A stretch of 64,000 nucleotides of DNA from Nocardiopsis_C rhodophaea (GTDB taxonomy: Bacteria; Actinomycetota; Actinomycetes; Streptosporangiales; Streptosporangiaceae). The notes beneath the pieces are model-generated. The model ran no database searches and had not been told where the DNA came from. It saw only the letters and a program-made list of their open reading frames with translations. The DNA lies in contig NZ_BAAAPC010000018.1 of the NCBI RefSeq assembly GCF_039530945.1, forward strand, positions 62,001 to 126,000, read 5' to 3'. Both the position numbers and the translations under genes were made by a program. Shown here one piece after another: positions 17,850 through 25,785 of this stretch. Each line of letters opens with the position of its first letter. Position 1 is the stretch's first letter.

Positions 17850-18045
17850 CAGTGTCCTGGCTCCCAGATCGCCGCGTCCCCGCCGCCTTCCCACCGGTCG
17901 TGTCCGGCAGTGGCGTTGGTCGCGGGTCCGCTCCCTGGTCACAGTGGCGGGACCGCCCCGGATTCACACCGGGTTCCTGCGTGCGGCGGCAAACCCGCGC
18001 GGGGGCGCACCGCCGACGTCGGCACCGCCCACCAGAATGGCACAC
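17850..18045 (-). promoter_or_regulatory. cobalamin riboswitch upstream of chlID-cobO
   Basis: Read on the minus strand, this leader has the conserved core of an adenosylcobalamin riboswitch: GGAACCCGGTGTGAATCC, then CCCGCCACTGTGACC, a variable arm, and GATCTGGGAGCCAGGA near the 3' end. It ends about 56 nt before the GTG start of the chelatase gene, so ligand binding could hide the ribosome-binding site or stop transcription. A second copy with almost the same core lies before cobN. The outer limits are approximate. Confidence 0.9.
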
Positions 18046-18098
18046 GCGGGTTGAGTGCCGTCCCGGAGCCGGGCTTCCGGGCGCCCCTATCCAGAAAC

Positions 18099-18112
18099 TG
18101 AAACCGGTTCTA
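18099..18112 (+). promoter_or_regulatory. KstR-like palindrome before the F420 oxidoreductase gene
   Basis: TGAAACCGGTTCTA fits all eight fixed positions of the TNNAACNNGTTNNA consensus known for the steroid-catabolism repressor KstR. It lies 47 bp upstream of the GTG start at 18160. A TetR-type repressor site is plausible. A single match of this length can arise by chance in 64 kb, and no sterol genes are nearby. Confidence 0.35.
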
Positions 18113-18159
18113 CCATGCGCCCCAGACGCCGAATTCCTCCAGCGACCGACGGAGCACGC

Positions 18160-19179
18160 GTGACCACAGACCTGAAACTGGGAATCGCGGTGGGGTACTG
18201 GGGCGCCGCCTCCGATGACGCCACCGCGACGGTGCGGGCCGCCGAAGCCCTCGGATATGACTCGGTGTGGACCGCCGAAGCCTACGGATCCGACGCGTTC
18301 ACCCCGCTGACCTGGTACGGCGCCCGGACCGAACGGATCGGGCTGGGGACCGGGATCGTGCAGCTCTCCGCGCGCACCCCGGTCGCCACCGCCATGCACG
18401 CGCTGACCCTTGACCACCTCTCCGGCGGACGCCTGCGGCTCGGGATCGGGGTGTCCGGCCCGCAGGTGGTCGAGGGCTGGTACGGGCAGCCGTTCCCCCG
18501 CCCGCTGGAGCGGACCCGGGAATACCTGGACATCATGCGCCAGGTCTGGCACCGCGAGGCGCCGGTCACCTCCGACGGGCCGCACTACCCGCTGCCCTAC
18601 CCCGGCGGCACCAGGCTGGGCAAGCCCCTCAAACCCATCACCCACCCCCTGCGCCCGGACATCCCCGTCTACCTGGGCGCCGAGGGACCGAAGAACGTCG
18701 CCCTGGCCGCCGAGATCGCCGATGGCTGGACGCCCCTCTTCTACCACCCGGAGATCAGCCCCCGCGTGTACGCCGACGCGCTCGCCGACGCGCCGGACGG
18801 CTTCGACATCGCCTGCACGGTCACCGTGCTCCCGCATGAGGACACCGCCGAAGCGCTGCGCACCGCCAAGATGCCCCTCGCCTTCTACATCGGCGGCATG
18901 GGCGCCCAGGAGGAGAACTTCCATCTCAACGTGTTCGTGCGGATGGGGTTCGCCGAAGCCGCGTACAAGGTGCAGGAGCTGTTCTTGGCCGGGCGCCGCG
19001 AGGAGGCCATCGACGCCGTCCCCGACGAGCTGGCCGACGGCCTCTCCCTGGTCGGCCCGCTGCCGCGCATCGCCGAGCGCCTCCAGGCGTGGCGCGACAG
19101 CCCCGTCACCACCCTCCTCGTCGCCGGGGTGCGCGACGAACCCGGCCTGCGTGCCCTGCGCGACATGGTGCTCGGTTGA
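18160..19179 (+). CDS. LLM-class F420-dependent oxidoreductase
   Basis: The 339-residue luciferase-like TIM barrel has LKLGIAVGYWG at the start and AAEALGYDSVWTAEAYGSDAF. It then has ERIGLGTGIVQLSARTPV and LDHLSGGRLRLGIGVSGPQVVEGWYG, features of mycobacterial and nocardioform F420-dependent enzymes. These use reduced coenzyme F420 to reduce activated alkenes, alcohols or similar substrates; the substrate here is unknown. The GTG at 18160 is preceded by GGAG at 5-nt spacing. The frame extends upstream through the riboswitch region, which is rejected. An IS605-type right-end hairpin begins 6 bp after the stop. Confidence 0.88.
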   Translation: MTTDLKLGIAVGYWGAASDDATATVRAAEALGYDSVWTAEAYGSDAFTPLTWYGARTERIGLGTGIVQLSARTPVATAMHALTLDHLSGGRLRLGIGVSGPQVVEGWYGQPFPRPLERTREYLDIMRQVWHREAPVTSDGPHYPLPYPGGTRLGKPLKPITHPLRPDIPVYLGAEGPKNVALAAEIADGWTPLFYHPEISPRVYADALADAPDGFDIACTVTVLPHEDTAEALRTAKMPLAFYIGGMGAQEENFHLNVFVRMGFAEAAYKVQELFLAGRREEAIDAVPDELADGLSLVGPLPRIAERLQAWRDSPVTTLLVAGVRDEPGLRALRDMVLG

Positions 19180-19184
19180 CTGCT

Positions 19185-19204
19185 CCCCCGCCTGAAGGCG
19201 GGGG
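19185..19204 (-). mobile_element. IS605-type right-end hairpin
   Basis: CCCCCGCC and GGCGGGGG pair over 8 bp around a TGAA loop. On the minus strand the hairpin follows the tnpB stop by 36 nt and is preceded by GGGAAT. This right-end structure recurs in IS200/IS605-family elements, where it also forms the 3' part of the omega (re)RNA scaffold. The element would end at about 19180, right behind the oxidoreductase stop codon. Confidence 0.6.
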
Positions 19205-19240
19205 ATTCCCGCCTTCATAGCCTAGGTGGGGATCCATGGC

Positions 19241-19798
19241 TCAGGCAGCCAGGTCAGGCAGCGCCTGACCTGGTCTCACACCCTCAACACCATCCGGGTT
19301 CCAACCTGCCCGGATCAGCATGACCCGCGCGGAGTTCTTGTCCCTCGGGGACACCACACCGCACGCGCTACACGCGTAGGTTCGCTCGGAAAGCAGAAGT
19401 GCGTGCTTGGCTCTCGCTCCGCACCATGCGCAATCCATCGTGGTGTGCGCGGGATGAAGTGGTGTGCGCGGGATGCACCAGGCGCACATCGCGCCCGTGC
19501 TTGCGGCCCATCTCCACCAGGGCCTTCTTGGTCGCGCTGATCGCGGCGTCCGCCGCTTTGCGCGCCATGGTCGACGTGGCCAGGAACCTGGGCCGGAAAT
19601 CCTCTACCGCCACCCGGTCGTGGTCGCGCACTACGGCCTTGGCCCACGTGCGGCCGGTGTCGGTGCGCTGCCGCGCGACCTTCTTTTGCAGTCTGGCCGA
19701 TTGCCGTTGGGCTTTTCGGTATCCCCTGGTCTGGGATTTCCCCCGGGGTTGGCGGCGCCGCGCCATCATCCGCTGATACCGGGCAAGCTTCGCCGCCG
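19241..19798 (-). pseudogene. tnpB: tnpB (IS605 OrfB-type RNA-guided nuclease) fragment, frameshifted
   Basis: Only the C-terminal half survives. In order it shows a basic helical region (KLARYQRMMARRR), VAVEDFRPRF with the second RuvC acidic residue, the zinc ribbon CAWCG...CSACG, and DKNSARVML at the third RuvC site. The N-terminal part, with the first catalytic Asp, is missing at about 19798. Two 17-bp copies (19440-19456 and 19459-19475) spaced 19 bp apart shift the frame just before the zinc ribbon. Removing 19 bp restores a continuous protein reading HPAHTTMDCAWCG. No tnpA is present, so the fragment cannot move by itself. Confidence 0.8.
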
Positions 19799-20060
19799 CG
19801 CCCCAGCCGGTCGCGCCATCGGGGCGGCGGCGCTCGTCCTCAGCGCCGGGCTGGCCGTGCTCTACCTGCCCGGTATGCCGGCGGCGCTGGTCTGGCCGTA
19901 CGAGTGGGCGATCGTCGGGGCGTGGTGGCTGGCGGGCGCGGTCTTCCTGTGGCGGCTCCCCCGCGTCAGTCCCGGCGCCGATGCCGAGGAGCGGCTCATC
20001 GCCGCTGTGGCGCGCGACCGGCGCCACCAGGGTTCCGCGGGTTCGGACACCGGCGGCTGA
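19799..20060 (+). pseudogene. APC-type permease C-terminal remnant
   Basis: The frame reads a hydrophobic helix (GAAALVLSAGLAVLYLPG), then PYEWAIVGAWWLAGAVFLW and a charged tail ending SDTGG. This looks like the last two membrane segments and cytoplasmic tail of an amino-acid/polyamine/organocation permease. Nothing upstream continues it; the junction at about 19800 runs straight into the tnpB fragment. The gene was probably truncated by the insertion element or a later deletion. Assignment to the APC family rests on a short stretch and is tentative. Confidence 0.5.
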
Positions 20061-20084
20061 GCGGGCTCTTGGCGTCGGCGCGGG

Positions 20085-20354
20085 TCAATCCCAGACCCGC
20101 GCCAGCAGCCACTGGCCGCTGTCGGAGTCGTGCCGGAGCTCATAGACGCCCGGACCGCGACCGGATCCCGCCTCCACGCGCCAGAACGTGCGCCGGGGCA
20201 GCCGATCGCGCGCCCCGGCCGCCCAGTCGGTACGCAGGGTGACCCAGTGGTCGATGATCCGCCGCACCGTGTAGATCCGCCGTTCCCAGGTGAAGCGCTG
20301 CGGCCGCCCCTCCCGCTCGACCACCGTGATGGGCACACCGTAGACACGTGCCAC
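20085..20354 (-). CDS. DUF6504 family protein
   Basis: The 89-residue basic protein reads ARVYGVPITVVEREGRPQRF, then TVRRIIDHWVTLRTDW and a C-terminal GVYELRHDSDSGQWLLARVWD, the pattern of the short actinobacterial DUF6504 family. From memory, these genes often sit beside error-prone polymerase genes (imuB/dnaE2); none is adjacent here. A LexA-like box lies 83 bp upstream (20437-20452), which fits DNA-damage control. The GTG at 20354 has GGGGAG about 8 nt upstream; a longer frame from 20432 adds a non-conserved Arg-rich leader. The biochemical function is unknown. Confidence 0.75.
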   Translation of the reverse strand: MARVYGVPITVVEREGRPQRFTWERRIYTVRRIIDHWVTLRTDWAAGARDRLPRRTFWRVEAGSGRGPGVYELRHDSDSGQWLLARVWD

Positions 20355-20436
20355 CGGGCCACTCCCCTCATCGCGTGCGCGCCCGCACCGGCGGCGCGCG
20401 AATGCCGTCGGCCCGCGGGGAAGAGCAGGCACTCAT

Positions 20437-20452
20437 TCGAACTGGTGTTCTA
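20437..20452. promoter_or_regulatory. LexA (SOS) box candidate
   Basis: TCGAACTGGTGTTCTA matches 11 of 12 fixed positions of the actinobacterial SOS box TCGAAC-N4-GTTCGA. It lies 83 bp before the DUF6504 start on the minus strand. On that strand TAGGAT or TAGAAC just before the box could serve as a -10, so LexA would cover the start of transcription. The kinase gene on the plus strand is 177 bp away and is a less likely target. Confidence 0.6.
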
Positions 20453-20628
20453 ATCCTATCGAGGTCGGCTACTGACCGGAACCGCGGAGGGCGCGATGCG
20501 TGTCTAAAATCTGCGACACCCCCGTCACAGCGGAGGTCGCCCCGGCGACCGCACTCGCGCGACGCCCGCATCGCGTCGGTACGCTATGAGTCGCGAACCC
20601 CCGTGAGCCATAAAGGAAAACCACAACT

Positions 20629-22902
20629 GTGACGTCGAACGAGCACGAGCGCGCCAAACCCCTCCGCACCGGCGACCCCCACGAGCTCGGGGACTACCGC
20701 ATCGTGGGACGACTCGGCCGCGGCGGCATGGGCACCGTCTACCTCGCCAAAGACGCCTCTGAGCGACTCGTCGCGGTCAAGCTCATCCACCCCGACCTCA
20801 CCGACGACGAGGACTTCCGCCGCCGCTTCGCCCGCGAGGTGCAGTCGGCACGCCGGGTCGCGCGCTTCTCGACCGCCGGCGTCATCGACGCGGAGCTGGA
20901 GAGCGACCCGCTCTACATCGTCTCGGAGTACGTTCCCGGACCTAACCTCTCCGAGGCGGTCACCACCGAGGGCCCCATGCATGGCGGGACCCTGGAGAGC
21001 CTGGCCATGGGGGTGGCGGCCGCGCTGACCGCGATCCACGGCGCCGGGGTGATCCACCGCGACCTCAAACCCGCCAACGTCCTGCTGTCGACGGTGGGGC
21101 CGAAGGTGATCGACTTCGGCATCGCCCGCGCCATGGACGACGACGGCTCGGTGACCCGGTCCAGCCAGCTCATGGGGACCCCCGCCTACCTCGCTCCCGA
21201 ACTCGTCACGGGCGGGGAGATCACCGCGGCCTCCGACATCTTCTCCTGGGGCTGCCTGATCGCCTTCGCCGGAACCGGCAGAGCCCCCTTCGACGCGCAG
21301 AGCGTCCCGGCGGTGCTCCACCTCATCAGCTCGGCACCCCCGAACCTGGAGGGGCTGGACCCGAGCCTGGAGGAGGTGGTCCGCCAGGCGCTGGAGAAGG
21401 ATCCGGCGCACCGGCCCACCGCCCAGCAGCTGCTCAACCACCTGGTCGGGCAGGAGAACCCCACCGAGTCCGTTGTCGACCGGACCGTGGTGCGCTCGTG
21501 GACGCCGCCGTCCACCCCGCGCCCGGACGGCGCGGCGGCGGGTGCCGCGGGGATCGCCGGAGCCACCGCTGGTGCGGCCGCCGCCAACGGCCAACTCGAC
21601 GCCGAAACCACCGCCCACGCGCCCGCCCCGGCCGAGGCGCCGCCCGAGGGGGCGTCGGGCCCGACAGCGGCGATGCACCCGACCAACGACCAAGCCGTCC
21701 GCGCCATGCCGACCGAGGCCGGGCAGCAGCCCCCGGCCCATCCCTCCGGGCCCTACGCCTCGGCCCACGGACAGGTCGCGTCCGGTCCGCAGCAGCCGCC
21801 CTACGGCCCGCCACCCTCCGAGGCGCCCGTCCCCGGCCCGCCGCCCGGACCGGGATTCGGCGCACAGCAGCCCTATGGTCCGCCGTCGGGTCCGCAGGCG
21901 CCGTCCTACGGCACGCCGCCGCAGCCGGGCGCTCAGCCGGTGGGCGCCCAACCTCCCGGGTACCCCTCCCCCGGCATGCAGTCGCCGCCCTACGGGCAGC
22001 AGTCGTACGCCCCGATGGGGCCGGGCGGTCCCGGCGGCCCGAGCGGGCCGGGGCAGCCGCCGACCGGCGCGAACCCCTCGGCCTCGCCCGCTCCCGCGCC
22101 CGGCGGGAGCCGGAAGAAGAAAATGATGACGATCGGCGGGGGCGTCGGCGCCGCGGTCCTGCTAATGACCAGCGGCATCGTCGGCTCCTACCTGCTCAGC
22201 GGCCCGGAGTTCCCGACCGGGACGAACATCTACACCGACGAGTTCGGCAGCAGCGACTCCGGCTGGAAGACCGACGACAGCGACGTCCCCTTCGACGCGG
22301 GCGAGCACCGCCGCGGCTACACCGACGACGGCCAGTACGCGCTGCGCGCCACCACGGACGACACGCTCACCCGGGCGATCTCGGGTTTTCCCGGGGACTA
22401 CCCCGAGCAGCTCGCTATCAGCGTCGACACCAGCGTGCAGAACGGCCCCGCCTACGGCGAGACCGAGGTGTACTGCTTCTACAACAACGACGATGACACC
22501 CGGTACTCGGTCACCGTCCGCTTCGACGGCAGCGAGGCGCGGATCCGGCGCATCGGCGGCGAGGCGGGCATCTCCACCCTCGAACAGGTCACCGAAGGCG
22601 TCCCCGGGTATGAGGTGGCTGAGGACGGTCAGGACGACGCCGAGAAGCCGGTCAACACCCTGCAGGTGACCTGCGAGCGGCAGGAGGAGGAGACCGGCGG
22701 CACGACCGAGAAGAGTATCGCCGTCCGCCTGTGGGTCAACGGCTCGCACGTGATGGACGCCGTCGACACACAGCCGATCCAGAACGGCGTCACCGGCCTG
22801 GGCGTGGCCCGCGAGGGCGGGGGCAGCGGCGGCGACGCCATCGTGTACTTCGACAACTTCCGCATGAACAAACTGGAGCCGGAGGCGGAGGCCACGGAGT
22901 AG
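20629..22902 (+). CDS. membrane Ser/Thr protein kinase with extracellular C-terminal domain
   Basis: The 757-residue protein begins with a PknB-type kinase domain (about 23-275). It has GRLGRGGMGTVYLA as the glycine loop, Lys51 in VAVKLIHP, HRDLKPANVLL with catalytic Asp145, DFGIARAMD, and the SSQLMGTPAYLAPE activation segment. A Pro/Gly/Gln-rich linker of ~200 residues follows, then one membrane helix at about 500-525. The outer domain of ~230 residues contains YTDEFGSSDSGW and ends in AIVYFDNFRMNKL, resembling a concanavalin/LamG-like fold. PASTA repeats are absent, so the ligand is probably not muropeptide. The GTG start has AAAGGA 11 nt upstream. The substrate is unknown. Confidence 0.92.
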   Translation: MTSNEHERAKPLRTGDPHELGDYRIVGRLGRGGMGTVYLAKDASERLVAVKLIHPDLTDDEDFRRRFAREVQSARRVARFSTAGVIDAELESDPLYIVSEYVPGPNLSEAVTTEGPMHGGTLESLAMGVAAALTAIHGAGVIHRDLKPANVLLSTVGPKVIDFGIARAMDDDGSVTRSSQLMGTPAYLAPELVTGGEITAASDIFSWGCLIAFAGTGRAPFDAQSVPAVLHLISSAPPNLEGLDPSLEEVVRQALEKDPAHRPTAQQLLNHLVGQENPTESVVDRTVVRSWTPPSTPRPDGAAAGAAGIAGATAGAAAANGQLDAETTAHAPAPAEAPPEGASGPTAAMHPTNDQAVRAMPTEAGQQPPAHPSGPYASAHGQVASGPQQPPYGPPPSEAPVPGPPPGPGFGAQQPYGPPSGPQAPSYGTPPQPGAQPVGAQPPGYPSPGMQSPPYGQQSYAPMGPGGPGGPSGPGQPPTGANPSASPAPAPGGSRKKKMMTIGGGVGAAVLLMTSGIVGSYLLSGPEFPTGTNIYTDEFGSSDSGWKTDDSDVPFDAGEHRRGYTDDGQYALRATTDDTLTRAISGFPGDYPEQLAISVDTSVQNGPAYGETEVYCFYNNDDDTRYSVTVRFDGSEARIRRIGGEAGISTLEQVTEGVPGYEVAEDGQDDAEKPVNTLQVTCERQEEETGGTTEKSIAVRLWVNGSHVMDAVDTQPIQNGVTGLGVAREGGGSGGDAIVYFDNFRMNKLEPEAEATE

Positions 22903-22996
22903 GCGGAGCCGGGCGCGGTCGCGCGCCCGGGGTTACCCGTCCGCTTCGACGGCACCCGCGGCCGAGGCCCGAACACCACTGAGGAGCGTGTTGAGT

Positions 22997-23965
22997 ATGC
23001 GTGCCATCGTCATCGAGCAGCCGGGTGGGCCCGAGGTCCTGCAGCCGCGTGAGGTCGCGGACCCCCGCCCCGGTCCCGGCCAGGTGGTGGTCGACGTCGA
23101 GGCCGCCGGGGTCAACTTCATCGACATCTACCAGCGCACCGGCGTCTACCCGGTGCCCACGCCCTACACCCCGGGCCTGGAGGGGGCCGGAACGGTGTCC
23201 GCGGTCGGGGCGGGCGTGACCGACTTGGCCGAGGGGCAGCGTGTCGCGTGGGTGTCGGCGCCCGGCGGCTATGCCGAGCGCGCGGCCGTCCCCGTGGAGC
23301 GGGTCGTGCCGGTCCCGGACGGCGTCGCCACCGAGCAGGCCGCCGCGGTGATGCTCCAGGGCCTGACCGCGCACTATCTGACCCACGCGACCTACCCCGT
23401 GCGTTCGGGCGACACCGTGCTGGTGCACGCCGCGGCCGGGGGCACCGGGCTGCTGCTGGTGCAGCTGGCCAAGGCGCGCGGCGCCCGCGTCATCGGAACG
23501 GTGTCCACCGAGGCCAAGGAGCGACAGGCCCGCGCGGCCGGGGCCGACGAGATCATCCGCTACACCGAGGTCGACGACGTGGCCGCCGCCGTGCGCGAGC
23601 TGACCGCCGGAGCGGGCGTGGCGGCCGTCTTCGACGGCGTGGGCGCCGACACCTTCGACGCCAGCCTCGCCTCCCTGCGGCGCCGCGGTGTGCTGGCGCT
23701 GTTCGGGCAGTCCAGCGGGGTGGTGCCGCCGGTCGACCCGCAGCGCCTGAACAGCGCCGGGTCGGTCTTCCTGGCCCGGCCGAACCTCGCCGACCACATC
23801 GTGGACCGCGCCGAACTGCTGGAGCGGGCCGACGACATCCTCGGGCTTGTGGCGGCCGGGAAGCTGCGGGTGGAGATCAGCGGCCGCTACCCGCTGCCCG
23901 ATGCCGCACGGGCCCACGACGACCTGGCAGCCCGCCGCACCACCGGCAAGCTGCTGCTGGTCTGA
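22997..23965 (+). CDS. NADPH:quinone oxidoreductase-type (MDR) enzyme
   Basis: The 322-residue zinc-independent medium-chain reductase opens MRAIVIEQPGGPEVLQ. It has NFIDIYQRTGVYPVPTPYTPG, then GDTVLVHAAAGGTGLLLVQLAK as the Rossmann nucleotide site (about residues 140-160), and ends ARRTTGKLLLV. Such enzymes reduce quinones or zeta-crystallin-type substrates with NADPH. The ATG at 22997 is 10 nt after GAGGAG; a GTG at 22988 sits too close to that site. The gene stands alone, convergent with the SPFH gene only 4 bp away. Confidence 0.92.
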   Translation: MRAIVIEQPGGPEVLQPREVADPRPGPGQVVVDVEAAGVNFIDIYQRTGVYPVPTPYTPGLEGAGTVSAVGAGVTDLAEGQRVAWVSAPGGYAERAAVPVERVVPVPDGVATEQAAAVMLQGLTAHYLTHATYPVRSGDTVLVHAAAGGTGLLLVQLAKARGARVIGTVSTEAKERQARAAGADEIIRYTEVDDVAAAVRELTAGAGVAAVFDGVGADTFDASLASLRRRGVLALFGQSSGVVPPVDPQRLNSAGSVFLARPNLADHIVDRAELLERADDILGLVAAGKLRVEISGRYPLPDAARAHDDLAARRTTGKLLLV

Positions 23966-23969
23966 GGGC

Positions 23970-25079
23970 TCACTCTCCTTCTTCGGAGCGCTGCCCGGGC
24001 AGTTTCTGTCCCGGCGTGCCGGCGGCGGCCGCCGCCTCCTTGCGCGCGTTGGCGACCGCCTGGGCGGCGCTCTCCGCCGCCTCGACCGCGGCCTGGGCCG
24101 CCGCCGGGCGGGGGCGCGGCTCGCCCTCGGTGATCCGCCGGGCCTCGCCTTCCTCCACCCCGGCGGTTTCGGACGGGGCCTCATGTTCACCGGCGGGACG
24201 CGCACCCTCTGCGGTGTCTCCGGCGAAGGCCTTGGTGACGTTCTGCACCGCCTGCGTCAGCTCGCCGGGGATGACCCAGAAGGTGTTGCCCTCGCCCTGG
24301 GCCAGGTGCGGCAGCGTCTCCAGGTACTTGTAGGCGAGCAGCTTGGAGTCGGCGTCGTTGGCGTGCACGGCCTGGAAGACGCGCTCCACCGCCTGGGCCT
24401 CGCCGTCGGCGCGCAGGATCCGGGCCTGCTGGTCGCCCTGGGCCTCCAGAATGGCCTGCTGGCGGGCGCCCTCCGCGGTCAGGATGCGGGACTGCCGCTC
24501 GCCCTCGGCGTGCAGGATCACGGCGCGCTTGTCGCGCTCGGCCCGCATCTGCTTCTCCATCGCCTCCTTGATCGTCGGCGGCGGGTCGATGGCCTTGATC
24601 TCGACGCGGTTGGCGCGGATCCCCCACTTCCCGGTGGCGTCGTCAAGCACACCGCGCAGCCGCGAGTTGATGGTCTCGCGGGAGGTCAGGGTCTGTTCCA
24701 GGTCCATGCCGCCGATCACGTTGCGCAGCGTGGTGACCGTGAGCTGGTCGATGGCCTGGAGGTAGTTCGCCACCTCATAGGCGGCGGCGCGGGGGTCGGT
24801 GATCTGGTAGTAGAGCACGGTGTCGATGTTGACGACCAGGTTGTCCTCGGTGATCACGGGCTGCGGCCGCGACGAGAACACCTGCTCGCGCAGGTCGTAC
24901 TTGGTGTTGACGCGGTCGACGCCCGGGATGATGAAGTTCAGGCCGGGTTGGAGCGTCCGCAGGTAGCGGCCGAATCTCTCGATGTTGTAGGCGCGTGCCT
25001 GCGGCACGATCCGCACCGTGGAGACGACCAGGAGGACGGCGATGACCGCGAGAACGATGAACAGAATGTCGAGCCCCAT
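23970..25079 (-). CDS. SPFH/Band 7 (stomatin-like) membrane protein
   Basis: The 369-residue protein has one N-terminal membrane helix (LDILFIVLAVIAVLLVVSTV). It is followed by an SPFH domain: RAYNIERFGRYLRTLQPGLN, VFSSRPQPVITEDNLVVNID, and NVIGGMDLEQTLTSRETIN. A long coiled-coil region comes next, then an Ala/Glu-rich tail. Stomatin-like proteins oligomerise in membrane microdomains and modulate partner proteins. The ATG at 25079 starts just before the membrane helix; the frame extending to 25475 overlaps nfeD and is rejected. The upstream nfeD gene on the same strand is its usual partner. Confidence 0.92.
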   Translation of the reverse strand: MGLDILFIVLAVIAVLLVVSTVRIVPQARAYNIERFGRYLRTLQPGLNFIIPGVDRVNTKYDLREQVFSSRPQPVITEDNLVVNIDTVLYYQITDPRAAAYEVANYLQAIDQLTVTTLRNVIGGMDLEQTLTSRETINSRLRGVLDDATGKWGIRANRVEIKAIDPPPTIKEAMEKQMRAERDKRAVILHAEGERQSRILTAEGARQQAILEAQGDQQARILRADGEAQAVERVFQAVHANDADSKLLAYKYLETLPHLAQGEGNTFWVIPGELTQAVQNVTKAFAGDTAEGARPAGEHEAPSETAGVEEGEARRITEGEPRPRPAAAQAAVEAAESAAQAVANARKEAAAAAGTPGQKLPGQRSEEGE

Positions 25080-25152
25080 TTGTGATCTCCTGCCTGCCGA
25101 ATGATTCGGATGTCGGAGGACGAGGCGGTGGTGACGCCCGCGTCGGCGGGTG

Positions 25153-25593
25153 TCAGGGCAGTGCTTCGCGCGGATAGACGACGGCCGTCGCGCCCTCGAT
25201 CTCCATGACGTCGACGTGGATCCCCGGGGGGATGATCTGGTCCTCGTCGAGGGCGCGGGCCGACCACTCCTCACCGACGAGCTTGATGCGGCCGCTCTCC
25301 CCGGTGACCTCTTCGACGACCACCGCGGACCGTCCGACGAGGGCGTCCGTTCCGGAGCGGAGCACGGGTGGCTGTTGGAGGTGGCGCTGCGCGATCGGGC
25401 GCACGACGATGAGTCCGGCGGCGGAGGTGACCACGAACGCCACCACCTGCACCACGACACCCATCCCCAGCGCACCGGCGATCCCGGCGACGAGGGCGGC
25501 GATGGCGAGCAGTCCCAGGGACAGGGTCAGCGTGAAGACCTCCGCGACGCCCAGAGCGACGGCGGCGATCAACCACAGGATCCACAGCGGCAT
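25153..25593 (-). CDS. NfeD-like membrane protein
   Basis: The 146-residue protein has three or four hydrophobic helices (WILWLIAAVALGVAEVF, LGLLAIAALVAGIAGAL, VVVQVVAFVVTSAAGLIVV) and a soluble OB-like C-terminal domain (LVGRSAVVVEEVTGESGRI, ending AVVYPREALP). This is the short NfeD form that pairs with SPFH proteins. The ATG at 25593 is preceded by GGAGG and AGGA. The SPFH gene follows 73 bp downstream, so the two are probably one operon with a role in membrane organisation. Confidence 0.9.
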   Translation of the reverse strand: MPLWILWLIAAVALGVAEVFTLTLSLGLLAIAALVAGIAGALGMGVVVQVVAFVVTSAAGLIVVRPIAQRHLQQPPVLRSGTDALVGRSAVVVEEVTGESGRIKLVGEEWSARALDEDQIIPPGIHVDVMEIEGATAVVYPREALP

Positions 25594-25739
25594 ATCTTCC
25601 TGCCTCCCGTCCACAGTGGCGGGTATCACTTCGAAAATACCCCTCCGACCGCAATCAAGCACCAGATCCCCCCACAGGTTGCCCCCGGGAGGGGTATTGG
25701 GCGCCGGACGCCGCGGATGGCGGGAGCACCGCGCGGACG

Positions 25740-25768
25740 CGGGGACCGGCCGTACCGACCGGTCCCCG
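25740..25768 (-). terminator. hairpin downstream of the acylase gene
   Basis: CGGGGACCGG and CCGGTCCCCG form a perfect 10-bp stem with a 9-nt loop, beginning 17 bp after the acylase stop on the minus strand. There is no U-tract. Confidence 0.5.
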
Positions 25769-25785
25769 GCGTGTTCTAGGGCGGG

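Noticed and set aside
19185..19798. An active TnpB/omega-RNA system
   Set aside because: The N-terminal RuvC residue is missing, the frame is broken by a duplication, and there is no TnpA. Only a fossil is supported.
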